A stretch of 25,918 nucleotides of DNA from DATAEK01 sp036258055 (GCA_036258055.1 DATAEK010000387.1:1-25918); one strand, 5' to 3'; counted from the stretch's first letter, positions 1 through 8,138 are shown. Notes: generated by a model not told the origin, from the sequence alone. Numbers and translations: made by a program.

Positions 1-676
1 CCGAAACCACGGTCCGCCGAGGCGCGGGCGGCGACATCGAGATCGAGTTCCGGCCGCGGGGCGGCGAGGCCGTCGCGCTGCGGCTTAGCCACGAGGCGGC
101 GCAGCGCCTGCGCTCGATGCTCCCCGCGGCGTCCGTGGGCAAGCGCGAAGGCGCGACGCTCACGCTTGCGCTGGCGCCCCAGCGTGTCGCCGGGTTCACG
201 GCGTTCCAATGGGGCGACACGCTCGCCGGGCTGGAGATCCGGGTCAACGACGCCGAAGCGATGCACGTGTGCTTCGACGCGAAGGCCGGCAACGAGCTGC
301 TCGCGGCGGGGTCCGACGAACGATCGCTACCGGCCGACGGCGCAATCGTCGTCGTCACAGTCGGAATCAGTCGTCGCAGTTCGTCGATCGTCGGCGGACG
401 AAGAGCGTCGTCAGCAGATGCCGGACGCATTTCATCCGCCAGTGGTGCTGCAGGCTCGACCACGGGGTGCCGGAAGACATCGGCAGGCCCGGTGACCGTT
501 GGAACAACCTCAGGCCCCGGTGAGAGTGGCGCGACAGGTTCGGGCGAAACCGCAGGCGCTGCCCTTACCTTCAGCGACGCCTCGTCGAACAGTCGCTCGA
601 GCTCCGTCAGGCGACACGAATCGCAGATCGTCGCCGAATCCGGGATCTCCTGCGCGCAATGCGCACACTGATTCAT
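1..676 (-). CDS. Zinc-ribbon protein, N-terminal part clear, C-terminal extent unresolved
   Basis: The minus-strand ATG at 676-674 is preceded by AGGAG six bases away, a strong ribosome binding site. The protein begins MNQCAHCAQEIPDSATICDSC: two CxxC knuckles (C4/C7 and C19/C22) typical of the short zinc-ribbon found at the N-terminus of many bacterial regulatory or membrane proteins. A Pro/Ala/Val-rich linker of about 70 residues follows, then a short helix-like stretch (PPTIDELRRLI). Left of about 400 the frame stays open to the window edge, but the translation becomes antisense-like (Ser/Pro/Arg/Ala-rich) to the plus-strand frame. The real protein may therefore end near 350-400, with its stop lost to an indel or sequence error. 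The N-terminal 90 or so codons are well supported. The function is unknown; zinc binding is inferred from the four cysteines. Confidence 0.55.
   Translation of the reverse strand, partial: MNQCAHCAQEIPDSATICDSCRLTELERLFDEASLKVRAAPAVSPEPVAPLSPGPEVVPTVTGPADVFRHPVVEPAAPLADEMRPASADDALRPPTIDELRRLIPTVTTTIAPSAGSDRSSDPAASSSLPAFASKHTCIASASLTRISSPASVSPHWNAVNPATRWGASASVSVAPSRLPTDAAGSIERRRCAASWLSRSATASPPRGRNSISMSPPAPRRTVVS
3..671 (+). CDS. Partial hypothetical protein, 5' end outside the window, true 3' end uncertain
   Basis: The reading frame is open from the window edge to a TGA at 669-671. From about 3 to 360 it reads like real protein: G-rich first codon positions, mixed hydrophobic and acidic residues, and stretches such as HVCFDAKAGNELL. 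From about 365 onwards the translation becomes Ser/Gly/Arg/Thr-rich with no hydrophobic pattern. This second half is the antisense of a much more convincing minus-strand gene that starts at 676. The true end of this protein is therefore probably near 360-400, but no plus-strand stop occurs in any frame between about 300 and 430. A natural overlap of convergent genes, a small indel or a misjoin would all fit. I do not recognise the family, and no motif or membrane segment is visible. Confidence 0.5.
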   Translation, partial: ETTVRRGAGGDIEIEFRPRGGEAVALRLSHEAAQRLRSMLPAASVGKREGATLTLALAPQRVAGFTAFQWGDTLAGLEIRVNDAEAMHVCFDAKAGNELLAAGSDERSLPADGAIVVVTVGISRRSSSIVGGRRASSADAGRISSASGAAGSTTGCRKTSAGPVTVGTTSGPGESGATGSGETAGAALTFSDASSNSRSSSVRRHESQIVAESGISCAQCAH

Positions 677-935
677 CCACTGCTCCTGCATTGGCCCAAA
701 GGCCGGCTGGGGCCGCCGCAAGGCCTGTACCAGCAGAGATGTAGGCCAACTCTCAGAACCCCGGCACTCGATGGTTGCCCGGACAGACAGAACTGAGGGT
801 CGCTGACAGAACTGTGAGCGGGAGCTCGACGTTCGGGGCGAACGACGGGATCGTTCGAGGTCACCGATTCCACCCGGTTTTCCGGCCATCGCTACGCCGA
901 AAGCGTCTCTCGCCCCGTGCTATCTTCTTGCACCC

Positions 936-3272
936 ATGCACGTGCTCGCGGCGTTGCTCCTGTCGGCGGTCGCCGGCACGAGCGCGACATACTCCGGTCT
1001 GGCGAACAGCACGACGGTACTACTCCCGCGGCAGGAAGCCACCGTTACGATCGACGGGCGGCTCGACGAGCCCGCATGGACTTCCGCGGCGCTGCTCACA
1101 GGCTTCTCGCAGTACGCGCCTGCGGACGGCCGTCCAGCCGATGCCACGACCGAAGTCCTCGTCTGGTATTCGCCGACCGCCATCTACTTCGGGATCAAGG
1201 CGCACGCGGAACCCGGATCCGTACGTGCGACGCTGGCCAATCGCGATCGCATCGATTCCGACGATTGGGTGCAGATCTACCTCACGACATTCAACGACGG
1301 CCGTCAGGCGACGATGTTCGGCGTCAATCCTCTCGGTGTGCAGACGGACGGCGCGCTGGTCGAGGGCGTTCGAACGTCGAGCGGTGGCGGCTCGGGTTTC
1401 GGTGGTTTGACGGCCGGGCGCGCGGCGCCCGATCTCAGCCCCGATTTCGTCTTCGAGTCGAAGGGCCGCCTGACCGATTACGGCTACGAGGTCGAGCTGC
1501 GGATTCCCTTCAAGAGCCTTCGCTATCAGTCATCGAAGGATCAACAGTGGGGAATTCACATCATCCGCCGTGTCCAGAGCTCTGGGCACGAAGACAGCTG
1601 GGTTCCCGCGCGCCGTAATGCGTCTTCCTTCCTCGGGCAATCCGGGTCGCTGACCGGCCTGACGGATCTGCGACGCGGGCTGGTGATGGACCTCAATCCG
1701 TTCGTCACGGCGCATACCGACGGCGAGCCCGCAGTCGACGGGTGGGCCTACGACACCGGCATTCCGGACTTCGGCGGTAACCTTCGCTGGGGTGTGACGC
1801 CGAATCTGACGTTGAACGCCACGGTGAACCCCGACTTCTCGCAAGTCGAATCGGACGCCAGTCAGTTTCAGTTCGATCCGAGGCAGGCGCTCTTCTATCC
1901 GGAGAAGCGCCCGTTCTTCCTCGACGGAATCGAGTTCTTTTCAACGCCCAACAATCTCGTCTACAGCCGCCGGATAGTCGATCCCGTCGTTGCTGCGAAG
2001 CTGACCGGCAAGATATCCGGCGCGAGCGTGGCCGTGCTTTCGGCCGTGGACGACGATGCGCAGTCGGCGAGCGGGCACGACTATCCGGTCTACAACATCG
2101 TGCGGTTGCAGCACGATATCCGTGCCAGCTCGCGCGTAGGGCTCGTCTACACGGATCGCGTCGAGGGTGACGCGTCGAACCGCGTCGTCGGTCTGGATTC
2201 GCGGATAGTGTGGCGGAAGATCTACTCGCTCGATATGCAGGGCGCGATGAGCCGCGACGCTCGTGCCGGGACGACGCTCACCGCGCCGCTGTGGTCCGCG
2301 ACCGTCAATCGCGCGGGACGCCGCTACGGCTTCCGGTTCTCGACGTCCGCGGTGGACGATGACTTCCGCCCTGGAAGCGGGTTCATCGGCCGGACGGGTG
2401 TCGCCAACGTCGGCTTGACGAACCAGCTGTCGGCGTACGGTGACCGCGGTGCGCTCGTTGAACGCTGGACCGGGGATATTTCGACCTCGGGCACATGGCA
2501 GTACGATGACTTCGTCAACGCCGGTCCCGCTCAGGATCGCAAGATTCATTTCAACAACAACTTCACGCTCCGCGGCGGCTGGCAGACCGGATTCTCGGTG
2601 CTGGTGGAATCATACGGCTACGACGAGCGACTGTATGAGGACTACGCGCTCCTCGATGGCGACACACTGAAGCCATTCGTCGGTGTACCGAGTCTGCCGA
2701 ACCTCGACTACGTCGTCACCCTGAACACGCCGCGTATCCACGGGCTGTCGGGCAACGTCTTCTGCATTTGGGGGCGCGACGAGAATTTCTACGAGTGGGC
2801 GTCGGCGAACATCACGTTCCTGACGGCAGGCCTCCAGTGGCGGCCGACGGAGCGACTCCGGCTGGACGGCAACTACCAGCTGCAGTCGTACGAACGGCGC
2901 ACCGACGATTCCATCGTCGCCATTCGCCGCATTCCCCGTGTGAAGGTCGAGTACCAGGCGACGCGCGCCATCTTCTTCAGATGGGTCGGGGAGTACGATG
3001 CGCAGTATCAGGACGATCTGCGCGACGACTCGCGAACAAACCTGCCGATTGTGTTCGTCGATCCAGCCACCGGCACGTGGACGCCAGCCCTCGGATCGCG
3101 ACGTGGCAGTCTTCGTCAGGACGTGCTCTTCTCGTATCAGCCGAATCCTGGAACCGTCATCTTCGCCGGGTATGGCTCGACCCTCGGCAGCGACGTCTCG
3201 ACCGATCCACGCGCGCTCCGCCGGGCGACGGACGGCTTTTTCCTCAAGGTCAGCTACTTGTTTCGCCTGTGA
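936..3272 (+). CDS. CBM9-like / DUF5916 family outer-membrane protein
   Basis: A secreted protein of 778 residues. Residues 1-18 form a short signal peptide (MHVLAALLLSAVAGTSA). Residues about 35-235 match the CBM9-like fold that opens this family, seen in TIDGRLDEPAW, DDWVQIYL and YEVELRIPFKSLRY. The DUF5916 part follows, with its hallmark segment at about 297-345 (NPDFSQVESD, then YPEKRPFFLDG). The remainder alternates aromatic and polar residues and ends in FFLKVSYLFRL, as expected of an outer-membrane beta-barrel with a terminal aromatic strand. The family is common in Acidobacteriota and Bacteroidota and is usually annotated as carbohydrate-binding; its substrate is not established. The start has no Shine-Dalgarno sequence. 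A -10-like TATCTT at 921-926 lies only nine bases upstream, so a leaderless transcript is possible. Family assignment is firm, function is not. Confidence 0.9.
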   Translation: MHVLAALLLSAVAGTSATYSGLANSTTVLLPRQEATVTIDGRLDEPAWTSAALLTGFSQYAPADGRPADATTEVLVWYSPTAIYFGIKAHAEPGSVRATLANRDRIDSDDWVQIYLTTFNDGRQATMFGVNPLGVQTDGALVEGVRTSSGGGSGFGGLTAGRAAPDLSPDFVFESKGRLTDYGYEVELRIPFKSLRYQSSKDQQWGIHIIRRVQSSGHEDSWVPARRNASSFLGQSGSLTGLTDLRRGLVMDLNPFVTAHTDGEPAVDGWAYDTGIPDFGGNLRWGVTPNLTLNATVNPDFSQVESDASQFQFDPRQALFYPEKRPFFLDGIEFFSTPNNLVYSRRIVDPVVAAKLTGKISGASVAVLSAVDDDAQSASGHDYPVYNIVRLQHDIRASSRVGLVYTDRVEGDASNRVVGLDSRIVWRKIYSLDMQGAMSRDARAGTTLTAPLWSATVNRAGRRYGFRFSTSAVDDDFRPGSGFIGRTGVANVGLTNQLSAYGDRGALVERWTGDISTSGTWQYDDFVNAGPAQDRKIHFNNNFTLRGGWQTGFSVLVESYGYDERLYEDYALLDGDTLKPFVGVPSLPNLDYVVTLNTPRIHGLSGNVFCIWGRDENFYEWASANITFLTAGLQWRPTERLRLDGNYQLQSYERRTDDSIVAIRRIPRVKVEYQATRAIFFRWVGEYDAQYQDDLRDDSRTNLPIVFVDPATGTWTPALGSRRGSLRQDVLFSYQPNPGTVIFAGYGSTLGSDVSTDPRALRRATDGFFLKVSYLFRL

Positions 3273-3361
3273 TCGTTCGAGCTGCCGTGCCGACGCATTC
3301 CTGACGTGCCGGCGCACCAGGCGGACCTTCCCGTCGGCGCTGCCATGCTAGGATAGCGATC

Positions 3362-3928
3362 ATGCTGAAGCTCTTGTCCGTCCTTGCGATTGCCGGCACT
3401 GGCGCGGCAATCCTGTCGGCACAGGGTCAGGCTCCTCCCCCGCAGTATTCGGCGAACCTGAACGTCGGCGATCAGGCGCCGGATTTCTCGCTGCCGGGAT
3501 CCGATGGCAAGGTCCACAAGCTGTCGGACTATAGGGGCAAGACCGTGGTGCTGGCGTGGTTCCCGAAAGCCTTCACCGGAGGTTGAACCGCCGAGTGCAA
3601 ATCCCTCCGTGCGAGTGGCGAACTGCTCAAGACCTACGACATCGTCTATTTCATGGCGAGCGTCGACGATCCCGACACCAACAAACGCTTCGCGGCCGAA
3701 CACGAAGCCGATTTCCCAATCCTGGCTGATCCCTCGAAGGAGACGGCGAAGGCCTACGGCGTGATCCGCCTCAATGCGCCGCCCGATCAGCAATACGCCA
3801 TGCGCTGGACGTTCTACATCGGCGGCGACGGAAAGATCCTCGCCATCGACAAGGCGCCGACGACGGCAACGGCTGGCGAAGTCATGATCAAGAAGCTCGA
3901 CGAGCTCGGGATCAAGAAAAAGACGTAG
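3362..3928 (+). CDS. Peroxiredoxin-like (redoxin-domain) selenoprotein, TGA-encoded Sec75
   Basis: Read through the in-frame TGA at 3584-3586, this is one 188-residue AhpC/TSA/Bcp-type protein. Residues 1-20 are a signal peptide ending in AILSA-Q, so the protein is probably periplasmic. The redoxin fold follows: GDQAPDFSLPGSDGK at about 36-50, LSDYRGKTVVLAWFPKAFTGG leading to the active site, then [Sec75]TAECK, FMASVDDPDTNKRFA, FPILADPSKETAKAYG and WTFYIGGDGKI. In this family the tripeptide after AFTPG is Cys-Thr-x, and that cysteine is the peroxidatic residue. Here the codon for it is TGA. Cys79 lies four residues later and could form a selenenylsulfide. Both halves are in the same frame and intact, which argues against decay. 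The start has AGGA eight bases upstream. The proposed role is reduction of peroxides in the periplasm. It requires SelA/SelB/SelC elsewhere in the genome. A nonsense mutation is the alternative. Confidence 0.85.
3577..3628 (+). promoter_or_regulatory. Candidate bacterial SECIS region around and after the Sec TGA
   Basis: Bacterial selenocysteine insertion needs an mRNA hairpin just after the UGA, with the apical loop usually 16-37 bases downstream and a G early in the loop. Candidates visible by eye are CTC/GAG (3605-3607 with 3613-3615) around loop CGUGC at 3608-3612, and GAGUGG (3613-3618) pairing with CUGCUC (3623-3628), including two G-U pairs, around loop CGAA at 3619-3622. CGGAGG at 3577-3582 can also pair perfectly with CCTCCG at 3604-3609, enclosing the TGA. 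These structures are mutually exclusive and none is long, so the element is only suggested. Confidence 0.35.
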
Positions 3929-3933
3929 GTCAG

Positions 3934-3955
3934 GGCGCGCACGTCTGTGCGCGCC
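3934..3955 (+). terminator. Hairpin after the selenoprotein gene
   Basis: GGCGCGCAC and GTGCGCGCC form a perfect nine-base-pair stem around the loop GTCT, starting five bases after the TAG stop. The tail (ATTCCC) is poor in T, so it may act as a weak or factor-assisted terminator or protect the 3' end. Confidence 0.45.
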
Positions 3956-4020
3956 ATTCCCATCCACACCCCCTTCTGAACAATAATTCTGGAGCTAGTG
4001 TCTTCACGGAAGGGGCGAGC

Positions 4021-5061
4021 ATGACGAATCCGTGGCGGCCGCTCGCGTTGGCGGCCGCTTTGATTGTGGTGGTAGGTGTCGGTGTCGCGACTGCGCAGAC
4101 ACTCATCGTTCGGAAGGCGCCGGCGGGATCGAACGTCGAGTTCGTGCTGAACGCGGAAACGATCGGGACGGCGGTCGTCAATGCCAATGGGGACGCCACC
4201 ATTGTCGCGGGCGGGACGGCCAAGAGCGACATGGACGCGTATCTCTATGTAGATACCTGCGACACGCTGCGTCGAGTGGTCGTCGTCCAACGCAGCCAGT
4301 CACCCGCGGCTCCGGACTCCGGTTGTACTCGGAATCAGATTTCAGGACTGTACCTGGTCAGGCCGATCAGCACGCTCGTCGTGGATGTAGGCGGGGCAAT
4401 TCCCACGGTGTTGCTGCGGCAAGGGTCCTACAGTCTGGCGCCGCCGAGAGCCTGGGCGACCGCACCGAAGGGCATCATCGGGTTCGGGGGAGGTGCCTTC
4501 ACGAAGTTCTCGGAGTTCGGCAACGTCGCGTGCGGAACGGTCACCCAATGTTCACGCGACGAATCGGGATTCGGCTACACCGCCGGAGTCTCGTACTGGT
4601 TGAGCCCTTACATCGGTGCGGAAGGGGCGTACCTCAAGCCGTCGAAGCCGACCGCGGATGGCAGCGGAGACGGATTCCGGTTCAACAGCGCGCTCGATGC
4701 CGACGTGTTCACTGTCGTCGGCAAAGTGGGTGGGCCGGTCGGTCCGGTGCGGCTCTACGGGGAAATCGGCGCCGACTATCATCGCGCGACCCTCGAGACG
4801 ACTGAGACCATCGACACCCAGACCGTTGTCGTCGACGGCGTGACGCAGACGACCAAGGGCGGCACGCAGACGCTGTCGCTGGAGACTTCAGGCTGGGGGT
4901 TGATGTTCGGAGGCGGCCTCGAGGTCTGGCTCGCGCGGCGGTTCGCGGTCTACGGCGAGGGGTCGTATATCGCGATCAAGGGCAACGCACGAGAAGGCGA
5001 AGGATTGATCGACGATCACGTGATAGCGCTGACATTCGGCGTCCGCGTCCACATCTACTGA
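4021..5061 (+). CDS. Secreted outer-membrane beta-barrel protein, function unknown
   Basis: A protein of 346 residues with a clear signal peptide (hydrophobic core LALAAALIVVVGVGVATA, cleavage probably after AQ at about 26). Residues about 27-145 form a beta-rich domain with two cysteines (in VDTCDTL and DSGCTRN) that could form a disulfide. From about residue 155 the sequence alternates in the way of a small OmpA/OmpW-like barrel: GIIGFGGGAFTKF, GFGYTAGVSYWLSPYIGAEGAY, VGPVRLYGEIGADY, GWGLMFGGGLEVWLARRFAVYGEG, ending in LTFGVRVHIY with a terminal aromatic residue. This suggests an N-terminal domain joined to an eight-strand barrel, although the strand count is an estimate. The start is supported by GGAAGGGG just upstream of the ATG. 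I do not recognise a specific family, and neighbours suggest only a general envelope context. Confidence 0.75.
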   Translation: MTNPWRPLALAAALIVVVGVGVATAQTLIVRKAPAGSNVEFVLNAETIGTAVVNANGDATIVAGGTAKSDMDAYLYVDTCDTLRRVVVVQRSQSPAAPDSGCTRNQISGLYLVRPISTLVVDVGGAIPTVLLRQGSYSLAPPRAWATAPKGIIGFGGGAFTKFSEFGNVACGTVTQCSRDESGFGYTAGVSYWLSPYIGAEGAYLKPSKPTADGSGDGFRFNSALDADVFTVVGKVGGPVGPVRLYGEIGADYHRATLETTETIDTQTVVVDGVTQTTKGGTQTLSLETSGWGLMFGGGLEVWLARRFAVYGEGSYIAIKGNAREGEGLIDDHVIALTFGVRVHIY

Positions 5062-5074
5062 CGGCGGCCTGGCG

Positions 5075-5092
5075 GGCGCCGATCTTGGCGCC
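5075..5092. terminator. Bidirectional hairpin between convergent genes
   Basis: GGCGCC-gatctt-GGCGCC forms a six-base-pair GC stem. It extends outward with GGC/GCC (5071-5073 with 5093-5095) past one bulged G. It fills the 42-base gap between the stop at 5061 and the stop of the convergent FKBP gene at 5104, so it could end transcription from both sides. There is no clear T-run. Confidence 0.4.
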
Positions 5093-5103
5093 GCCCCTTC
5101 CTT

Positions 5104-5541
5104 CTACTCGACCGACAACAGCTCGACTTCGAAGACCAGCGTCGCGTTCGGGGGGATTGGACCATTCCGAGTCCCACCGTAGGCCAGCGAGGGCGGAATG
5201 ACGAGACGGCGCAGGCCGCCCACGCGCATCCCGGGAATCCCCTGATCCCATCCCGGGATGACCTGACCCGCGCCGAGCACGAACGACAGCGGTGTGCTGC
5301 CGATGGACGACTCGAACTTTGCGCCCTTCTGTTCAGGCTGGGACGCGTCGTAGATCCATCCGGTGTAGTTCACCGACAACGTGTTGCCGCTCGCGGCCGA
5401 GGCACCCGTGCCGACCCGAACGTCGGACTGGCTGAAGGGGGCGGTCGGCGTGGTGGGCGAGCCACCGCAGCCCGCGGAGACAGCCGCCACCAGAAACAGG
5501 ACGACAGATACCGAGAAAGACCTGCGCAGAATCACGGACAC
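5104..5541 (-). CDS. FKBP-type peptidyl-prolyl cis-trans isomerase, lipoprotein
   Basis: A protein of 145 residues. Residues 1-24 form a lipoprotein signal peptide ending in the lipobox VSAGC, so Cys25 is the predicted lipidation site. A Thr/Pro-rich tether follows (GGSPTTPTAP), then a single FKBP domain at about 50-145. Visible family motifs are VNYTGWIYD, FVLGAGQVIPGWDQGIPGMRVGG, IPPSLAYGG and LVFEVELLSV, which include the conserved aspartate, tyrosine and tryptophan of the rotamase pocket. The enzyme accelerates isomerisation of X-Pro bonds. With lipid anchoring it should assist folding of periplasmic or outer-membrane proteins, several of which are encoded nearby. It is divergent from the permease gene with an 85-base gap. 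The length is usual for the small lipoprotein FKBPs of Acidobacteriota. Confidence 0.93.
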   Translation of the reverse strand: MSVILRRSFSVSVVLFLVAAVSAGCGGSPTTPTAPFSQSDVRVGTGASAASGNTLSVNYTGWIYDASQPEQKGAKFESSIGSTPLSFVLGAGQVIPGWDQGIPGMRVGGLRRLVIPPSLAYGGTRNGPIPPNATLVFEVELLSVE

Positions 5542-5626
5542 TCCAAGGGCAAAAACCGGCGCACTGAGGCTGGATCATTGTAGCGAAAACGCGGGACCGG
5601 CGGCGGCGCACAGTAAACTGCTTCCA

Positions 5627-8047
5627 ATGGGTGATCTTCGACTCGGTCTTCGAAATCTGATTCGCCGTCCCGCATTCGCGATCGTCGCAGTGGTGACGCT
5701 GGCTCTGGGCATTGGGGCGAACGCGGCGGTCTTCACGGTGTCGAGTGCAGTTCTGCTCGCGCCACTCCCGTACGACAATCCTCGAGACGTCGTCGTCCTC
5801 AACGAGCGGACGCGTCAGTTCGCGGCGCTTTCCGTGACGCGCTACAACTACGACGACTGGCGCCAGCGCGCGAAGTCGTTCTCCGGGTTTGCCGCCTTCC
5901 GTCCGACCAATATGACGCTGACGGGCGGAGGCGATCCGGAGCGTGTCCCGGTCAAGATGCTGACGGCGACGCTCCTCCCCCTGCTCGGCGTGACGCCGCT
6001 GCACGGTCGCGGATTCGGTGACGCCGACGATCGTCCCGGAGCCGAAGCGGTCGCACTGGTCAGTGCCGGTCTTGCCGAACGCCGCTTCCCGGGTATCGAG
6101 GCCGTCGGACGAACGCTGCAACTGGACAACCGCGTCTACACCGTCGTCGGAATTCTTCCGCCATCTTTCGAGTTGTTTCAGCCCGCAGACGTCTACGTAC
6201 CGTTCGGACCCTGGGCAGCGACCCTTCCCGAGGATCGAGGATGGCATCCCGGGATCTTTCCTGTCGCTCGGCTCAGGAGCGGCGTCTCGCTGGAACAGGC
6301 CCGGGTCGAAATGGACAGCCTTGCGCAGCAGCTCGAATCAGAGTTCCCCGAGTCGAACAGGAACGTGCGCGTCCTCGTCACCCGCGCACAGGATCAGGTG
6401 GTCCAGAACGTCAGGCCGGCGCTGCTCATGCTCACCGGTGCAGTCGGCCTCGTGCTGCTCATCGCCTGCGCGAACGTCGCCAATCTGCTGCTGGCTCGAG
6501 CCGTCGATCGCCAGAAGGAAATCTCCGTACGCATCGCGCTCGGCGCAAGCCGCTTTCGCATCGTTCGCCAGCTCGTCGTCGAAAGCCTCGTGATGGCATG
6601 CATCGGCGGCGCCGCCGGTCTGATTCTGGCGGCGTGGAGCGTGCCGTTCCTGACCAGTGCGGCAGGTCCGGGACTGCCACGAGCGCAGAACGTCGCCGTG
6701 GACTGGCACGTCGCGCTCTTCGGTCTCGGACTTTCCGTCCTCACGGGCCTCGTCTTCGGGATTGTCCCCGCGCTTCAGGCGACCCGCACGGACATCCGCG
6801 AGTCACTGAATCAGGAAGGGCGTGGTGGATCCGGGAGCGGTCGGCATCGCCGCTTGCGGTCGGTACTCGTCGTCGCGGAAATCGGCCTCGCGCTGGTGCT
6901 GCTGGTCGGCGCGGGTCTGCTGCTCCGGAGCTTTGCCACGCTGACGCGCGTCTCGCCGGGCTTCAACGCCGAGAATCTCTTGATCGTGAACCTTCCGCTC
7001 TCGCCGAAGGTCTACGGTGATAGCGCCGTGCGCACCGCGACCGTCGAGCGCATCCTCGTCAGGGTCAAGGCATTGCCCGGCGTATCGAGCGCTGCTGTGA
7101 CGACGATGCTGCCGATGGCCGGCGCGGGCGCGACGATTCATTTCAACCGCGCAGCCTATCCACCGAAAGGACCCGACGACTACGCCATGGCCGGCTACCG
7201 CGCGGCGACGCCCGAGTATCTCAGTGTGCTCGGGGTCCCTCTGCGCCGCGGGCGATTGCTGACCGATCGCGATCGCGAAGGATCGCCACACGTTGTCGTG
7301 GTCAATGAGTCAATGGCGCGGACCTACTTTCCGGATCGCGATCCGCTGGGGCAGCGGATTCAGCTCGGCACCGAACCGTCGCCCGATTTTCCAACCATGG
7401 AAGTCGTCGGCGTCGTGGGAGACGTGAAGCAGTCGTTCGACGCGGGGTCGAAGGCCGAGATGTTCGTGCCGTACGGGCAGTTTCCGGATCCCGTTCTGGC
7501 CGGCATGTATCTCAACACGGTCCTCGTCGTCCGCACCGTTCACGATCCCGAACTGGTCACGTCATCGGTTCGTGCCGTCCTTCACGAGATTGATCCCAAC
7601 CAGCCGCTCGTCAACATCCGGACGATGCGAACGGCGATGGCTGGCACGGTGGCGCAACCGCGCTTTCAGATGACGTTGCTCATCATCTTCGGCGCAGTGG
7701 CCGTTGCGCTGGCCGCGATCGGCGTCTACGGGGTGATGGCCTATGCCGTCTCGCAGCGGACCGCTGAGATCGGCGTTCGCATCGCCGTCGGGGCCTCGCC
7801 GTCACGGGTCATCGGCATGGTCGTGTGGGAAGGGGCGAAGCTGGCGCTGATAGGGATGGCGGTTGGACTCGTGGGCGCTGCTCTCGCGTCCGGCGCGGTG
7901 CAGAGCCTTCTCTACGAGGTTCGCGGCCTCGATCCGCTGACCTTCGCGATCGCACCGATCGTGCTTGGTCTTGCGGCGCTGGTGGCGAGCTACATCCCCG
8001 CGCGCCGCGCGGCGCGGATTTCGCCCATGGCTGCGCTGGGGCGATAG
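5627..8047 (+). CDS. ABC transporter permease, ADOP (duplicated MacB/FtsX-type) family
   Basis: A protein of 806 residues built from two MacB/FtsX-like halves. It opens with MGDLRLGLRNLIRRPAFA followed by transmembrane segment 1 (VAVVTLALGIGANAAVF). A periplasmic MacB-type core domain occupies about residues 50-255. Membrane segments lie near 265-290 (LTGAVGLVLLIACANVANLLLA), 325-345 and 370-395. A second unit starts near 415 (RSVLVVAEIGLALVLLVGAGLLLRSF), with its own periplasmic domain and three final segments ending in ARRAARISPMAALGR. The frame is open further upstream to 5381, but that stretch is antisense to the FKBP gene, so the ATG at 5627 is the credible start; its ribosome binding site is weak. 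No ATPase gene is adjacent, which is usual for ADOP proteins. They are thought to work with MacB-like ATPases encoded elsewhere. The substrate is unknown. Confidence 0.9.
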   Translation: MGDLRLGLRNLIRRPAFAIVAVVTLALGIGANAAVFTVSSAVLLAPLPYDNPRDVVVLNERTRQFAALSVTRYNYDDWRQRAKSFSGFAAFRPTNMTLTGGGDPERVPVKMLTATLLPLLGVTPLHGRGFGDADDRPGAEAVALVSAGLAERRFPGIEAVGRTLQLDNRVYTVVGILPPSFELFQPADVYVPFGPWAATLPEDRGWHPGIFPVARLRSGVSLEQARVEMDSLAQQLESEFPESNRNVRVLVTRAQDQVVQNVRPALLMLTGAVGLVLLIACANVANLLLARAVDRQKEISVRIALGASRFRIVRQLVVESLVMACIGGAAGLILAAWSVPFLTSAAGPGLPRAQNVAVDWHVALFGLGLSVLTGLVFGIVPALQATRTDIRESLNQEGRGGSGSGRHRRLRSVLVVAEIGLALVLLVGAGLLLRSFATLTRVSPGFNAENLLIVNLPLSPKVYGDSAVRTATVERILVRVKALPGVSSAAVTTMLPMAGAGATIHFNRAAYPPKGPDDYAMAGYRAATPEYLSVLGVPLRRGRLLTDRDREGSPHVVVVNESMARTYFPDRDPLGQRIQLGTEPSPDFPTMEVVGVVGDVKQSFDAGSKAEMFVPYGQFPDPVLAGMYLNTVLVVRTVHDPELVTSSVRAVLHEIDPNQPLVNIRTMRTAMAGTVAQPRFQMTLLIIFGAVAVALAAIGVYGVMAYAVSQRTAEIGVRIAVGASPSRVIGMVVWEGAKLALIGMAVGLVGAALASGAVQSLLYEVRGLDPLTFAIAPIVLGLAALVASYIPARRAARISPMAALGR

Positions 8048-8055
8048 ATAGAACT

Positions 8056-8138
8056 GGTTCCAGGGTTCTCGGTTCCAGGGTTCTCGGTTCTGGTGTTCTC
8101 GGTTCAACAGGTTCACAGTTCTCGGATTCTTGGTTCTC
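8056..8138. repeat. Short tandem repeats, 15-base unit GGTTCCAGGGTTCTC
   Basis: Starting nine bases after the permease stop, the unit GGTTCCAGGGTTCTC occurs twice exactly (8056-8070, 8071-8085). It is followed by a variant GGTTCTGGTGTTCTC (8086-8100), a longer 23-base variant (8101-8123) and GGATTCTTGGTTCTC (8124-8138). Units are directly abutting with no spacers. The array fills most of the gap before the convergent sigma-factor gene. No conserved protein is visible across it. Confidence 0.8.

Noticed and set aside
1941..2549. Minus-strand open frame of 202 codons
   Set aside because: It lies inside the DUF5916 gene and shows no protein-like signal.
3362..3586. Separate 74-codon gene ending at the TGA, followed by an independent 91-codon gene
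   Set aside because: Both halves share one frame and together make a complete redoxin fold. The TGA sits at the catalytic cysteine position, so one selenoprotein gene explains the data better.
5381..5626. N-terminal extension of the ADOP permease
   Set aside because: It is antisense to the FKBP gene, and the protein family starts at MGDLRLGLRN (5627).
8056..8138. CRISPR array
   Set aside because: Units are only 15 bases, abut without unique spacers, and no cas gene is present.
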